Assembly: GCA_023525975.1 (NCBI GenBank)
Contig: CM042044.1
Coordinates: 8,418,501-8,482,500 of the forward strand
DNA: 64,000 bases
Origin: Smallanthus sonchifolius
Lineage: Eukaryota > Streptophyta > Magnoliopsida > Asterales > Asteraceae
Direction: 5' to 3'
Position numbers and translations under genes: made by a program. The notes under the pieces were generated by a model. The model ran no database searches. It was not told where the DNA came from and saw only the letters and a list, made by a program, of their open reading frames with translations. Below are positions 45,467 to 57,037 of the stretch, in pieces (position 1 is the first letter of the stretch; each line of letters opens with the position of its first letter).

Positions 45467-45566
45467 TTTAAGTAATCTAGATATTGGTAGCTTTTCACCC
45501 TATGTACTACACAGGTTATAAGCTAGTAAGTTTATAAAAGAAACTTTAAATATGTTAATCGATATC
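45258..45566 (+). repeat. Tandem duplication of AT microsatellite plus Helitron-like end
   Basis: The block [AT tract, then TAGATTTAAGTAATCTAGAT, then CACCCTATGTACTACACAGG, then TTATAAGCTAGTAAG] occurs at 45260-45405 and again at 45404-45566, the copies differing slightly. The ACACAGGTTATAAGCTAGT part resembles a decayed Helitron 3' end. Confidence 0.7.
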
Positions 45567-46166
45567 GGTACCAAAACAGAAAAAAAGAACTTTGGGCCCC
45601 CCAAGGTTTGAACTTAGAAGGATTCCTTTTAAAAATCATTTAATTCAAAACCATGAAATTATAATAACTTTAGAATAGTCACGTTATTTGTAACATCCCA
45701 AAAATAAAACGACAGTTAAAATGACGAAATAAACGAACGAGGCATGTCGGGTCGGGTCGGGTCGGGCCGGATGGGCCGACGGGTTGGAAGGGGAGCCTCC
45801 CCTATAAATAGCCAAGGCCACCACCTATTTCTCTCATTTGCAACTTCTAGAGAGAGAAACCGTAGAGAGAGAAAGTTGGCGGATCGACCTGAGATTTCAG
45901 CAAAGTGTTGCTCCAGAACTCGTGAGAAGAACCTCCGGATCAGAAACTTGATTCAGGTAACGATTTGGCCTAAATCTGAGTTTTTGTTCGTTTTTGGGTT
46001 TTTTCGGGGTTTGGGTGAAAATGTAACGTTTTCACGGATAAAACTGAAAGATAAACATAGATTTGAGTTCCTTAATGGAAAACAAACGTTTTGAATGCAA
46101 ACAGGTTCGGGATCTTGACGTGATCAGACCTGAATGCGAAAGTTAGGGTTTTGCGAAGAAACAGAT

Positions 46167-46224
46167 CGTGCGTACTTATCAAGTACGCACGGAGCAGGTC
46201 CTGCGTACTTATCAAGTACACAGG
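46167..46224. repeat. Hairpin array, left part, in the TGTAACATCCC LTR
   Basis: Two hairpins (46167-46191 and 46199-46224), arms GTGCGTACTT or CTGCGTACTT against AAGTACGCAC or AAGTACACAG, loop ATC. The array continues after the inserted element at 53262. Confidence 0.88.
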
Positions 46225-46230
46225 AAGAGA

Positions 46231-47436
46231 TGATCGGTGTCGAAGGGACCGGTCAAAGATAAATAAATAGAGTGTCCTAATCACCTTAAACTAGTTAGGG
46301 TAAGAAGGGTGTCGAACCACGAAGAGTTTGTGGTCGGTGCTCAACTTCAATTAACAATGCAAATTATGAAGTTACAACGGGTCTTTCTGACCAAACACAA
46401 TCAATGATTTAAGTGAAAACTTTATAAACTCAACAAACAAATCAAGTACCAAACAAATCGGTTTAAGTTGTAAACAATAATTAAAAAGGGTATCACACCC
46501 GGGTTTCAAGTTCACAAGTAATTAGGGATTATCACACCAACATTTGAGTTCAAACAATCGAATGGTTATCCAAATCTAATTAACCAAATCTAACCAAGAA
46601 CATCAACATTCATACATCATCGGCAAATAGTGTAAAACAATATTCACAAATGAAATCGAGACAAATGTATGCAATATAGAATTAGATTAATCAATAGATT
46701 CAACATAAATCAAAGTTCATAGCAATTATCATCTAACGGGGTCAATGGTGCAAGAATTTATCGACTCCCGTGAGTTCATAACCATACTAAACACAAAGAT
46801 TCAAGTGTTTCAAACCAAACAATTACAAGAATTGTTTCTCAAAGCTAGCACATGATAAAACCCTAAAACTTACAAACAATCCACCCGGGAATGATTACCG
46901 GTGGATTAGCCGCTCATGGTGGTGGAAATCATCTTCAATCTTTCAATCGGATGTTAGAATCGTGTTCTTTAGCCTCCAAGAACTCCAAAATCGCCCAAGA
47001 ACTATGGTGTAAAAGATGGATTCGAATTTTGGGGAAGAAAAACCTAATTAAACCATTGAAAATCGGCTGTTTCGCCCAAAATCCGCGTCTGAAACGCACC
47101 CAGCGTAAGCTTACGCTGGGAGGGCGTAGGCTTACGCCGGGACTCTGGAAGCTGCTGTGAAGAAATCAATTAGGCGTAGGCCTACGCTGTAAGGTCGTAA
47201 GCTTACGCTGGTGGCGTAGGCTTACGCCAGTAGGCGTAGGCTTACGCTGGAACTGCATTTTTGCCCCGTTTTCTCCGTGTCTCTTCCGACTCTCTCGTAA
47301 TATCTTCAAAGATCACATTGTAAGCTTCCAACACCTGCACATGCATGACTACACAAAACCTTTGTATTCCACATATCAAATTGCATAAATATAACATATT
47401 ACACCCTTTAATACATGAAACTTTGGCCACTTATCA
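46231..47436 (-). repeat. 3' LTR (left copy) of the Athila-type element
   Basis: 1206 bp. Contains five or six GCGTAAGCTTACGC-type palindromes at 47099-47251; one unit more than the other LTR. The open frame at 46891-47160 recurs in the other LTR and is not a gene. Confidence 0.92.
47099..47251. repeat. Hairpin array, core GCGTAAGCTTACGC, in the left Athila-type LTR
   Basis: Units such as CAGCGTAAGCTTACGCTG, GGCGTAGGCTTACGCC and GGCGTAGGCCTACGC. In the right LTR (52936-53066) one unit (about 20 bp) is missing, showing copy-number change since insertion. Confidence 0.88.
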
Positions 47437-48535
47437 TATCCCCACACTTGAGTTTTGCTTGCCCTCAATCAAAGTCATTTTCTTTTAAATTCACATTACA
47501 AATTCTTAAATAATTGTTTTCACTAAACATAAGTTAAAGTCCAAGGTCATGCAAAATTCATAAAAATTAAACTCTCAACAGCTTTACAATCCAACAAACC
47601 ATCAATAAATTTTTAACAAAAGGAAAATATTGGAACGTGCTTAACTCATATCTAGTTATGGCTTTGCATGCACACACCCCTCACACTCAATCACTCCACT
47701 CGGCTTCATATATGGACTAGCGATGATGTGCTAGTATTTTTCACTCGAAACCAAACAATGAATCACATTATTATATGCTTGCATATTGATCACATCTCCA
47801 CCTACTAACACAACTAAAACGCACAAATCAAAAGGTCTTTTAAGGGTTGTAATGTAGGCTAGGGTTACGGGTATGGATAAGGATTTTTAAAGTGGCTAAA
47901 GGTGAGTGGAATTCAACTAATAACGTTACAAATCAACTCTTAAACCTTCAAAATTCTACCATGGGTATAAATGACCCATCAACACTAAATTTCTTATTTC
48001 TTCGAACTATCAAATGAAACTTGAGTTAAACTGACCCAATAACATCTTTTATTGTAGCTCCACTAATATTCAAGACCTTTGGGCACATGTTGACCCAATA
48101 CTATTTTTTTTTTCAATGCAACTACACCAATCTAAGTTAATTGAATTCCAACTCACGGGTTTAAAAAGAAAAGGCTAAAAGGTGAATGGGTGAATGTTGT
48201 GGGTTTTGTCAAAAGAAAAGGTATAGGCTCAGAATGGGTATCTAGTGGATATTAACGGGTAAAGGCATAAAAATGGCTAAAAATAAAAAGGTTTCTCCTA
48301 ATGCCTTTATCATTTTTTGCACAATCAATTGGTTCAAGGTTTCAACATGTATTAACAATATGCAAGTTCTAAAATATGAAACAAAGTGGCTAAACACTCA
48401 AATAAGAGAATATATATATATATATATATATCAATTTGGCTCAAATTCTCACAGAAACGGTGGAAAATAGGTTACCGACATGTGCATGCAAACCGTCACC
48501 TTCTACTTTGTTACTCCCAATTCCAACATTTCCAA

Positions 48536-48567
<32 letters not shown>

Positions 48568-49468
48568 TTTTATTTGTTGGAAAAACTTAATCGAGTAACT
48601 TAATGAATTAACCATGACCAAAGACCTCTATCAAACATTTTGTAAAACAATTTTCAAAAAAATTTGTATGGTTTCCAAGATTTTCCACATCCCCACACTT
48701 GAACCTTACATTGTCCCAATGTAAATAGTTGTAAAATATAAAAGTGCGGTTTGTGGGTGCAAAAACATCCAATACCCAATATCTTCAAATATCCAACTCA
48801 AATATTACCATAACCATAAGCACCAACCCAATCACAATCAACCAAGTTTCAAACATAAACACCCCAAAACAAACAAAAACAAATTCGTTCAATCAAAGCA
48901 ACATAAATATGAGAAAGAGTACGTGGACCTGATTAGAGGTGATCATAGAGTGCTTGAACCATCACCAAAAATGGACTCGTAAGTCTTCCATGAGTCTTCC
49001 CCACACTTGAGTGTTGCTATGGTGACGAAAACTAAAACACACAAAACAAAACAAAGCAAAGACAAAATACACGCAATCACACGCCAGGTTGCCTCCCGGT
49101 TAGCGCTAAGTTTATTGTCCTCAGCCCGACATTACCTCCTTATGGAGGTTGAAACACAAAGTTGCTTCCACTAGCTCCCTCACCACTTCGGTTCTTATCA
49201 CTCCAACTCCAAGATTCATCTCTCGCAAATTCACATCACACAAATCTACTTTCTCGTTCGGATGTTGGACATGGTCGGGTGGTTTCTTTTCATCTTTCAA
49301 TCTCTCAGTTTTCTTCTCGATTGCCTTCGGCTCGTCTTTCACATTAAACCTGTCAAACATGATACCTTTGTTTTTGGTGTCACCCTCATTTGCCTTGGCG
49401 CGAGGATGACCCACGTTAGTAGTGACTGCTTTTGAACACTTATTTTCAACCGAATATGTAAATGAATT
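47437..49468 (-). other. Internal region of the Athila-type element after protease, non-coding
   Basis: Starting on the minus strand after the protease stop, a short frame (49414-49121) continues in the same phase but has no recognised domain, then about 1.6 kb of AT-rich non-coding sequence with two AT tracts (48408-48430, 48539-48566). The polypurine tract is 47437-47449 (plus TATCCCCACACTT, read AAGTGTGGGGATA on the minus strand). Full Athila elements have pol and often an env-like ORF here. Confidence 0.7.
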
Positions 49469-51916
49469 TCAAAAAATATTAATGTTCAACTTACGCTTCC
49501 CAAAGGTCATGTCAACAGTGCCGGTTCGGCAATTGATTTCTGCATTTGCGGTTGCCAAAAACGGTCTTCCTAAAATCACTCGTGGCTCCTCCTTAGCAAG
49601 TGGTGCATAATCAAGCACTAAGAAATCTCCAGGATAGTAGAATTCTCCAATCTTCACAGCCACTCCCACTAATTTCCCTCGAGGACGTGTACATGTAGCA
49701 TTTGCTAACACCAACGTGGTGTTGTATTCTTCTAATGGACCAAAATTGTATTGGTCATACACGCTCCCTGGTAGAATGCTCACCCCCGCTCCATAATCTA
49801 GCAGTGCCAACTTAGTTTTGAATTCCCCAATTTGAATAGGCACTAAGGGTTCTCCACACTCGATTTCCTCCTCTTCTCCTTCTTCATTACCATGAGCCAC
49901 ATCAATTGCACTAACATGATGTTGTGGCTTCAATGTGTTGTCAGTCGGCAGTTTACCTTCATTTTGTTTTAGCAAAGATATTTCTTCGGCCATTTGCTCC
50001 ACTTGTCTTTCCAGCGCCACAAAAGACTTGTCTCTCATTTCATTCTCCCTTTTTGACTCTTTCATCATCTCCAACAGTGCATCCAGTTTTGAGTTAACCG
50101 CGTCATCACCCCCCGATGATCCACCCTGTTGTTGATGATCTTGATTGTAATTCCTTGGGGGGTAATTTGTGTTCCGGTTATTGTTATATGAACTCCTTTG
50201 GTAACCGCCCGAATTGTAATTCCCTTGTTGACGAGGTTGGTATGACGAAGTACCTTGATTTGAACCTTGGAAATTTGGGTTCAATTGGTTTGATGCATCC
50301 CCGTATTTGAAGTTGGGATGATTCCTCAAGCTCGGGTGATAGGAGTTTGAGTTTGTATCATATGGTTTCCTATCACCAAAAACTTGGTTCACTTCTTCTT
50401 GTCTACCATCTTGCAATGGGCAACTTATGGCCTTGTGTCCCAAATCCCCACAACTCTCACAAACCTCAAAACGGGTTTTCACTCCCGCTACTTCCTTTCT
50501 CTCTTCTCTTTTCAAATTGGCCAATTCTTTCTCCATAGAGGCTAACCTTTCCTTCGTCTCATAGTCCGGGGCAGATTTTGAAATTGGGTGTTTGGCTCTT
50601 CGGCTAGCCGATGCCTCGGATTTTGAACTTTGGCTCATTCTTTCTAAGAAATCCCAATCATCTTCTTCGGGACTAGACAACAATGTCCCATTACTGGTGG
50701 ACTTCAAGTACTTCCTCTCCTCTTGAGTCAAGCCATCAACAAAACACTTTACTAGTTCCCACAACTCAATTTGATGGTGGGGGCATTTCCTCAACAACTC
50801 CTTGAAACGGGTAAAAGCTTCATGTAAAGGTTCACCTGTTTGTTGTTGAAAAGTCCGAATCTCAATTCGGGAGTCATCTGTCTTCGCAACCGAGTAATAT
50901 TCGTCCAAGAAAACTTGTTGCATTTCATCCCATGTGTAGATGCTATTAGCCGGCAATGTGATGAACCATTGCTTTGCTCGATCTTTTAGAGAAAACTGGA
51001 AAAGTCTAAGTTTGACTTCGCTTTGATCAAAATTCTCATCCCCAATTGTGCTACAGATGGCAGCAAACTCGGCTAAATGGGTGTATGGTTCTTCGGTGAC
51101 CATACCATGAAAATGTGGAAGGACATTGATGTAATTCGGTCTTGACTTGAACCTCCTCATTCCTGGAATTGGTGGAACAATTGGAGAAGCATTCTCCGAA
51201 ATAGCCGGTCGAAAACGACCATTAACTCCACCCATAGGGGCTACCGGTTGTCTTTGGTTTTCATTATTGTAGCCCCCAGTAGCTCTCCTCCCTTCCTGTC
51301 TAGGAGGATACCCAAATCTCTCTGGTCGAACTGTTCGACCCATTGGTTGTCTCGCCCTTTGGTGAACATAATTCACCTCTTCTTCCTCTTCAAATCCTTG
51401 CCCCTCATTGTACTCTCCATAGATGCTTCTTTCACCATCCTCATACTCGTAATCGCCAAACCCTTCACCATTCCCAACAACTTCATTATCATCATACCCA
51501 AAGTACTCACCATCGTCATCCTCCCAACCCTCGTTCTCATTGTTTCTGGGAGGGGTTTGATTTTGTTGTGGTCCCCTTCTTCCTTGGTACGTGGGATTGG
51601 TACGGATGTTAATGGGTCGGTTTTGTTGAACTGGACCCGACCCACGGGGTTGGTTGTTATTGATAGGTATAGGTGGGGTTTGGGTTGCGGTTCGGTGAGG
51701 TGGAGTTGGTGGGCGGTTAGGGATAGGGCCTCTGTTTGGAGTTGGGCCACGGTTTCTCATGCTAGATCCAGAATGACTGCTTCGACCATCCATGGATGAT
51801 GGTTCCGATGAAATAGGTTCTAAATTTTGTTGTTGGATTCGGATTTGCCTTGCTATCCTCTCAATTTCCGGTTCAAACACAAGTGGTGAATTTCTCCTAG
51901 ATGAACGGGTACGCAT
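49469..51916 (-). CDS. Athila-type gag-protease polyprotein (no pol)
   Basis: 815 residues, intact. The N-terminal third is low-complexity (Pro/Arg/Asn/Gln-rich, then acidic). The gag capsid domain lies at about residues 255-400 (FKSRPNYINVLPHFHG, KLRLFQFSLKDRAKQWF, FLDEYYSVAKTDDSRIEI). A CCHC knuckle (CESCGDLGHKAISC) is at about residue 490. An Asn/Gln/Gly linker follows, then a retropepsin-like domain at the C-terminus (GEFKTKLALLDYGAGVSILP, ILGRPFLATANAEI). The active-site triad, normally D-S/T-G or DLGAS in this clade, reads DYGAG, so activity is doubtful. The protein would form virus-like particles; without pol it cannot copy itself. Confidence 0.9.
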   Translation of the reverse strand: MRTRSSRRNSPLVFEPEIERIARQIRIQQQNLEPISSEPSSMDGRSSHSGSSMRNRGPTPNRGPIPNRPPTPPHRTATQTPPIPINNNQPRGSGPVQQNRPINIRTNPTYQGRRGPQQNQTPPRNNENEGWEDDDGEYFGYDDNEVVGNGEGFGDYEYEDGERSIYGEYNEGQGFEEEEEVNYVHQRARQPMGRTVRPERFGYPPRQEGRRATGGYNNENQRQPVAPMGGVNGRFRPAISENASPIVPPIPGMRRFKSRPNYINVLPHFHGMVTEEPYTHLAEFAAICSTIGDENFDQSEVKLRLFQFSLKDRAKQWFITLPANSIYTWDEMQQVFLDEYYSVAKTDDSRIEIRTFQQQTGEPLHEAFTRFKELLRKCPHHQIELWELVKCFVDGLTQEERKYLKSTSNGTLLSSPEEDDWDFLERMSQSSKSEASASRRAKHPISKSAPDYETKERLASMEKELANLKREERKEVAGVKTRFEVCESCGDLGHKAISCPLQDGRQEEVNQVFGDRKPYDTNSNSYHPSLRNHPNFKYGDASNQLNPNFQGSNQGTSSYQPRQQGNYNSGGYQRSSYNNNRNTNYPPRNYNQDHQQQGGSSGGDDAVNSKLDALLEMMKESKRENEMRDKSFVALERQVEQMAEEISLLKQNEGKLPTDNTLKPQHHVSAIDVAHGNEEGEEEEIECGEPLVPIQIGEFKTKLALLDYGAGVSILPGSVYDQYNFGPLEEYNTTLVLANATCTRPRGKLVGVAVKIGEFYYPGDFLVLDYAPLAKEEPRVILGRPFLATANAEINCRTGTVDMTFGKRKLNINIF

Positions 51917-52044
51917 GAACTAATCTGTCACCTGCACACACAAACAAACACCACGCGTAACACAAAAATAGAAGAAGATTAACCAAACAAAACAAGTAAC
52001 AAATAGTAACGAGTCAATTAAAATAAAACACCAAGCGCACACAC

Positions 52045-52062
52045 TCCCCGGCAACGGCGCCA
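52045..52062 (-). promoter_or_regulatory. Primer-binding site (tRNA-Asp) of the Athila-type element
   Basis: The plus strand reads TCCCCGGCAACGGCGCCA, identical to the 3' end of plant tRNA-Asp(GUC) with CCA; the minus-strand RNA would pair with that tRNA. Five bases separate it from the 5' LTR. This site is characteristic of Athila elements. Confidence 0.9.
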
Positions 52063-52067
52063 AAATT

Positions 52068-53253
52068 TGATCGGTGTCGAAGGGACCGGTCAAAGATAAA
52101 GAAATAGAGTGTCCTAATCACCTTAAACTAGTTAGGGTAAGAAGGGTGTCGAACCACGAAGAGTTTGTGGTCGGTGCTCAACTTCAATTAACAATGCAAA
52201 TTATGAAGTTACAACGGGTCTTTCTGACCAAACACAATCAATGATTTAAGTGAAAACTTTATAAACTCAACAAACAAATCAAGTACCAAACAAATCGGTT
52301 TAAGTTGTAAACAATAATTAAAAAGGGTATCACACCCGGGTTTCAAGTTCACAAGTAATTAGGGATTATCACACCAACATTTGAGTTCAAACAATCGAAT
52401 GGTTATCCAAATCTAATTAACCAAATCTAACCAAGAACATCAACATTCATACATCATCGGCAAATAGTGTAAAACAATATTCACGAATGAAATCGAGACA
52501 AATGTATGCAATATAGAATTAGATTAATCAATAGATTCAACATAAATCAAAGTTCATAGCAATTATCATCTAACGGGGTCAATGGTGCAAGAATTTATCG
52601 ACTCCCGTGAGTTCATAACCATACTAAACACAAAGATTCAAGTGTTTCAAACCAAACGATTACAAGAATTGTTTCTCAAAGCTAGCACATGATAAAACCC
52701 TAAAACTTACAAACAATCCACCCGGGAATGATTACCGGTGGATTAGCCGCTCATGGTGGTGGAAATCATCTTCAATCTTTCAATCGGATGTTAGAATCGT
52801 GTTCTTTAGCCTCCAAGAACTCCAAAATCGCCCAAGAACTATGGTGTAAAAGATGGATTCGAATTTTGGGGAAGAAAAACCTAATTAAACCATTGAAAAT
52901 CGGCTGTTTCGCCCAAAACCCGCGTCTGAAACGCACCCAGCGTAAGCTTACGCTGGGAGGGCGTAGGCTTACGCCGGGACTCTGGAAGCTGCTGTGAAGA
53001 AATCAATTAGGCGTAGGCCTACGCTGTAAGGGCGTAAGCTTACGCTGGTGGCGTAGGCTTACGCTGGAACTGCATTTTTGCCCCGTTTTCTCCGTGTCTC
53101 TTCCGACTCTCTCGTAATATCTTCAAAGATCACATTGTAAGCTTCCAACACCTGCACATGCATGACTACACAAAACCTTTGTATTCCACATATCAAATTG
53201 CATAAATATAACATATTACACCCTTTAATACATGAAACTTTGGCCACTTATCA
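52068..53253 (-). repeat. 5' LTR (right copy) of the Athila-type element
   Basis: 1186 bp, nearly identical to the left copy but for one missing hairpin unit and scattered substitutions. Ends TTATCA on the plus strand, next to the AGAGA duplication. Confidence 0.92.
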
Positions 53254-53261
53254 AGAGAGCA

Positions 53262-53350
53262 CTGCGTACTTATCAAGTACGCAGGAAGAGGACCCTGCGT
53301 ACTTATCAAGTACGCAGGAAGCGGGGTCTGCGCACTTGCTAAGTGCGTAG
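53262..53350. repeat. Hairpin array, right part, in the TGTAACATCCC LTR
   Basis: Three hairpins: two with arms CTGCGTACTT / AAGTACGCAG around ATC, one with CTGCGCACTT / AAGTGCGTAG around GCT. They continue the array broken at 46225. Confidence 0.88.
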
Positions 53351-54625
53351 GCATCAGACTGGTTAAGTAAAGTTAATATGTTTAGAATGGTTAAACCGTT
53401 AGAGTCGGTATGGGTCTGATGTGTATTTAACTAATCAATTCAGATCGGAAGTGACGTTGTTGGACCTTGTTTAGGACAACTCAGATTAGCTTATCAGGTG
53501 AGTTCTAGAAGCCCTTTTTTAAATGTTTTAATTAAATGTTTTTGGGCTGGTGTGCATACATACGGAACGATGTTTTGAAATGAGGTTTACGAAACGATGT
53601 TTATGAAATAATGTTTACGATGTGATGTTTACGAAATGAAGTTTACGGGATGATGTTTATGAAATGTTTTGCCAAATGAAGTTTACGAAAGGTTTACAAA
53701 AGAGATGATGTTTTGTTTAATAAAACGTACAAATGCTTTAACTAAAATGAGTTAAAGGTTTTATGAAAGTCACGAATGAACGAATCTGCCACGAGTTCCT
53801 ACGGGAGCTAAGGTATGTATGTATGTATTGGCCTCACCTTACGGGGGCCTTTGTGGCTGGCTAACGGTTGTACAACTGGTTGATGATGGGGTGACGACGG
53901 TTACCCATGGGATTACCGGGATCCCGATGGAAAGTACTATTCCTTGCGGGGAAATAGTGCCTAAGTTATGTTCTGTCTACCTAGAGGTAACGAGCCTTAT
54001 GAGACGTATGTTTGGTCTACCTAGAGGTAACGAGCCTTAGGAGACATATGTTTGGTCCACCTAGAGGTAACGAGCCTTAGGGGACCTGTGTGACAGATGG
54101 CTTAGAGGTAACGAGCCTTAAGTTCATCCGCTGGTATGCGATGTATGGAATTGACGGTTACGAGAAGGCGCAGATTCGGTTCATGTTGACTTATGTTATG
54201 ATGCTATGTTACGAAGTTTTGATGATGTTAAGTTATTGCATGTTTTACGTACGCTTTTGTTAAACAAATGTATGTTATGTTTATGGCAAACTGTTTATGT
54301 TAAGGTTTTATGTAAAGCTAGAACTCACCAGCGTAGCTGACTTTTTAGTATACACATTCAGTTTAAGGCAGGTATGGATGATGGATGATGATGCTTGGCA
54401 AGCGAGAAGAGTTACCCGGTTGATCATGAAGAATGGCATCCCGTTATGATTAGATTATGTTATGTTTATGTAATAGACTATGTTACGCTTCCGTAGTTAA
54501 ACAATGTAATGGTTATGTTTTATTGAAGTAGTTTCCGCTGCGTTATTTGATAATCAAGTTTAAGAACTGTTTGTGAATGAGTAAATCCAACAAGTGAGGC
54601 CTCCCGGGTTTGGGGCCTTACAAGT

Positions 54626-54637
54626 TGGTATCCGAGC
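54626..54637 (+). promoter_or_regulatory. Primer-binding site of the TGTAACATCCC-family element
   Basis: TGGTATCCGAGC, four bases after the LTR end, matches the initiator tRNA-Met site with one difference (CAGAGC expected). Confidence 0.65.
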
Positions 54638-54955
54638 AATAATTTGAGAGATTCGGACACTCCTAGTGTCTGAACTTAAACTGTGAATGGGACCGAAAGC
54701 GGATGCCAGTACGGGTAACTCGAGCCACAGCATCAGGTATGAAGGTAGTATATATTTACATATACAGTATGCCTTAGAAAGGGTTAGGTAAGGACTTGTG
54801 TTCTGATGGAATCACAAAGGGGGTCAAATAGAAATCAAAAGGTAGTGTAATGGTTAATTGCAGATGGCCAGTGTATATTAACATCTTACAGTGCTTATTG
54901 AATTTTATTTGTTAACTAGCGTGATGACATTGGATTCCTTGTCTTATAGAACGGA

Positions 54956-56629
54956 ATGGCGGGATGAAAGAGCGGAAGGCGTGGTGGGGGTCGTACCGGT
55001 GGTCGAAATGGCGGGCGTGGCAGGACCCCTGCGCTCCAAGAGTATAGTGAAGAAGGAAGTGTTCACACTGAACCGACGGTTAGTGTGCATGGAACTGAGC
55101 AGACAATGGTTGAAGAACAAACTTTCACTTTTGAACCAGAAGTGAGAGTAGCTATAGCTCGAGAGTTCACCGAGTTGATGAAGACTTCTCTGCCAGATCT
55201 GTTAGCTGAAGCATTGAAGAAGGTTAATGGGGAAGGTGGGTCTAGCGCGGCAACTGGTGCCCAGATCAACGAGACCGACAACGCACCGCCTGCACGCGGA
55301 TGCGACTACAAGTCATTTAAAGCATGTGACCCACCGGTCCTCACTGGAAAGAAAGACGCGGTGGCTACGTTTGATTGGGTGATCCGTATGGAAGCTGCCA
55401 TTCGTCTGAGCGAATGTCGAACGGATCAAGTTGTAAAATTTGCTGCTAACTCCTTGAGAGAGGAAGCATCCCAATGGTGGGAAGGTGTACGTCAAGCAAA
55501 AGGGAGCGAGGTTGTGGATGCGATGGTGTGGGCTGACTTGAAAACTTTGGTGATCAAGAATTTCTGCCCAAGGAACGAGATTGAGAAGGTAGAGAGGGAA
55601 TTTCTGGGTTTGAAGGCCGGGAGCATGACGCACCGGCAGTACACCACACGGTTCAATGAACTGGCACGTCTTGTGCCACATTTTGTCACGACTGAGGAAA
55701 GAAAGATTGCATGCTACATTCAAGGGCTGTCGGACCAGGTCCGCACCTATGTTAAAGCAAACGCTCCTACTACCTACGATTCGGTAGTAGAACTGAGCGG
55801 AGTGGTATTTGATGATCTGGCGCTGAATGTCGTTGCCATTGAAAAGCCCAAGAAGAAGCTGAGTTTTCCCGCTAAGCGATCGGGTGGGAAGTTGTTTAGG
55901 GCTCGGGACAAACAGGCTAGGGTAGGCGAGACGGCAGTCTGTGGAAGATGTGGGGCGAGACATACGGGTGAATGTCGGATAAGGACAAATCTGTGCTACA
56001 AATGTGGCAAGACTGGGCACTACTCCCGGGAATGCAGGCAAGACATTAAATGTTATAATTGTGGTGAAAGTGGTCATATGAGTCGGGAATGCACCAAGCC
56101 CAGAATGGGTGAAGCCGGGAAAGGGAAAGGCCAGGAGACGAAAGAAGAGAGGCCCCGAGCAAAGACTCGTGCGTACACACTGACGCAAGAACAAGCCAGG
56201 GCAGACCCCGACGTGGCGTCAGGTACGTTCATCCTTGACAACACTTTTGTTTCTGTGTTATTTGATTCGGGTGCCAGTAAGAGTTTCATATCTGTGACTT
56301 TTTGTAAACAAGTGAAGTACACTGTGAGCAAGTTAGAAAGGGCCTTTAGCGTAGAAACCGCTGAGGGTAGAACTGCGAGAGTGACCGATGTAGTTGACAA
56401 CTCCACGATAAAAATAGAAGGTCATAGGTTCCCTGTCAGGTTGTTTGTCATGGTTTTGGGTGGGTTCGATGTCGTGTTAGGTATGGATTGGCTAACTACC
56501 AATGAAGCGCAAATTATATGCAAAGGAAAGATAATCCGACTCAAGGCTCCGGATGGTAGCAAAGTCGAGATTTTTGGAGATCGTGACGCCCCGATGCCTA
56601 ACGTCATCTCAATGATCAAGGCAACAGAT
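54956..56629 (+). pseudogene. gag-protease of the TGTAACATCCC-family Ty3/gypsy element, truncated by insertion
   Basis: The frame starts at ATG 54956 (MAG), is broken at once by TGA at 54965-54967, and continues in the same frame (Gly/Arg-rich start, then open from about 55085). Capsid: FDWVIRMEAAIRLSEC, WWEGVRQAKG, FCPRNEIEKVEREF, LVPHFVTTEERK (about residues 140-250). Three zinc motifs follow: CGRCGARHTGEC (variant), CYKCGKTGHYSREC and CYNCGESGHMSREC. The protease motif is VLFDSGASKSF, then DVVLGMDWLTTNEA. The frame is cut at 56630 by the TGTCACACCCC LTR, so reverse transcriptase and integrase are missing. The TGA replaces what could be an Arg CGA, a C-to-T change. Confidence 0.88.
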
Positions 56630-57037
56630 TGTCACACCCCAACCGACGACGGAAACGTCAGGGTGGGACGTGTAGACTGTTCATAAGCACATGGTTTGCT
56701 ATAGTTATAATAATTAAACAATCCATTTCATTTCATAACTCAAGTATCAATTACTACATTTACAAGAATTAAAGAATACATGAATCTTCATATTAAAATT
56801 TAAGACTAGGTCCTCAATTCCTAAGTGTAGCATCTTGAATATGAACTCAAAGCTTAGTACCTGAAACATGTTTAAAATAAGAGGGTCAACTATAAATAGT
56901 TGGTGAGCATACATAGGTTTTGACACCACACGTAAAGTTCAAATGGTTTGTGTACAATTCATATGATGCATGGTTTATAAAGCATTTATGGAGAATCTAA
57001 GTTAAGCTAGTTGCACAAATAAAACTTTGTAATTGAA

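Larger units (their letters stand above)
46231..53253 (-). mobile_element. Athila-type Ty3/gypsy element lacking reverse transcriptase and integrase
   Basis: LTRs at 46231-47436 and 52068-53253 (inverted orientation, so the right copy is the 5' LTR). The terminal dinucleotides are TG...CA on either strand (TGATCGG to TTATCA on plus). Flanking duplication AGAGA (46226-46230 and 53254-53258). The primer-binding site matches the 3' end of tRNA-Asp, and gag plus protease is one 815-codon frame. The 2 kb between protease and the 3' LTR has no pol domain. LTRs differ by few changes, so insertion is young. It is a non-autonomous derivative that would need a partner element for reverse transcription. 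Confidence 0.9.
45689..54622 (+). mobile_element. 5' LTR of a Ty3/gypsy element (TGTAACATCCC family), split by an Athila-type element
   Basis: Starts TGTAACATCCC, ends GGGGCCTTACA, with primer-binding site at 54626-54637. Net of the insertion it is about 1.9 kb. A GGGTC repeat (45746-45768) and TATA box TATAAATA (45803-45810) mark the promoter. The untranslated part carries a hairpin array (CTGCGTACTT / AAGTACGCAG) that the Athila-type element split. The right half has GTTTACGAAATGA-type repeats (53575-53700) and TACCTAGAGGTAACGAGCCT repeats (53978-54110). A second member of the family begins at 63497. Confidence 0.82.

Noticed and set aside
46891..47160. 89-codon frame, also present at 52728-52997
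   Set aside because: Both copies are at the same place in the two Athila-type LTRs and run against the element's coding strand; LTR sequence, not a gene.
55313..56194. 293-codon open frame on the minus strand
   Set aside because: It is the shadow of the gag-protease frame on the plus strand and has no recognisable domain.
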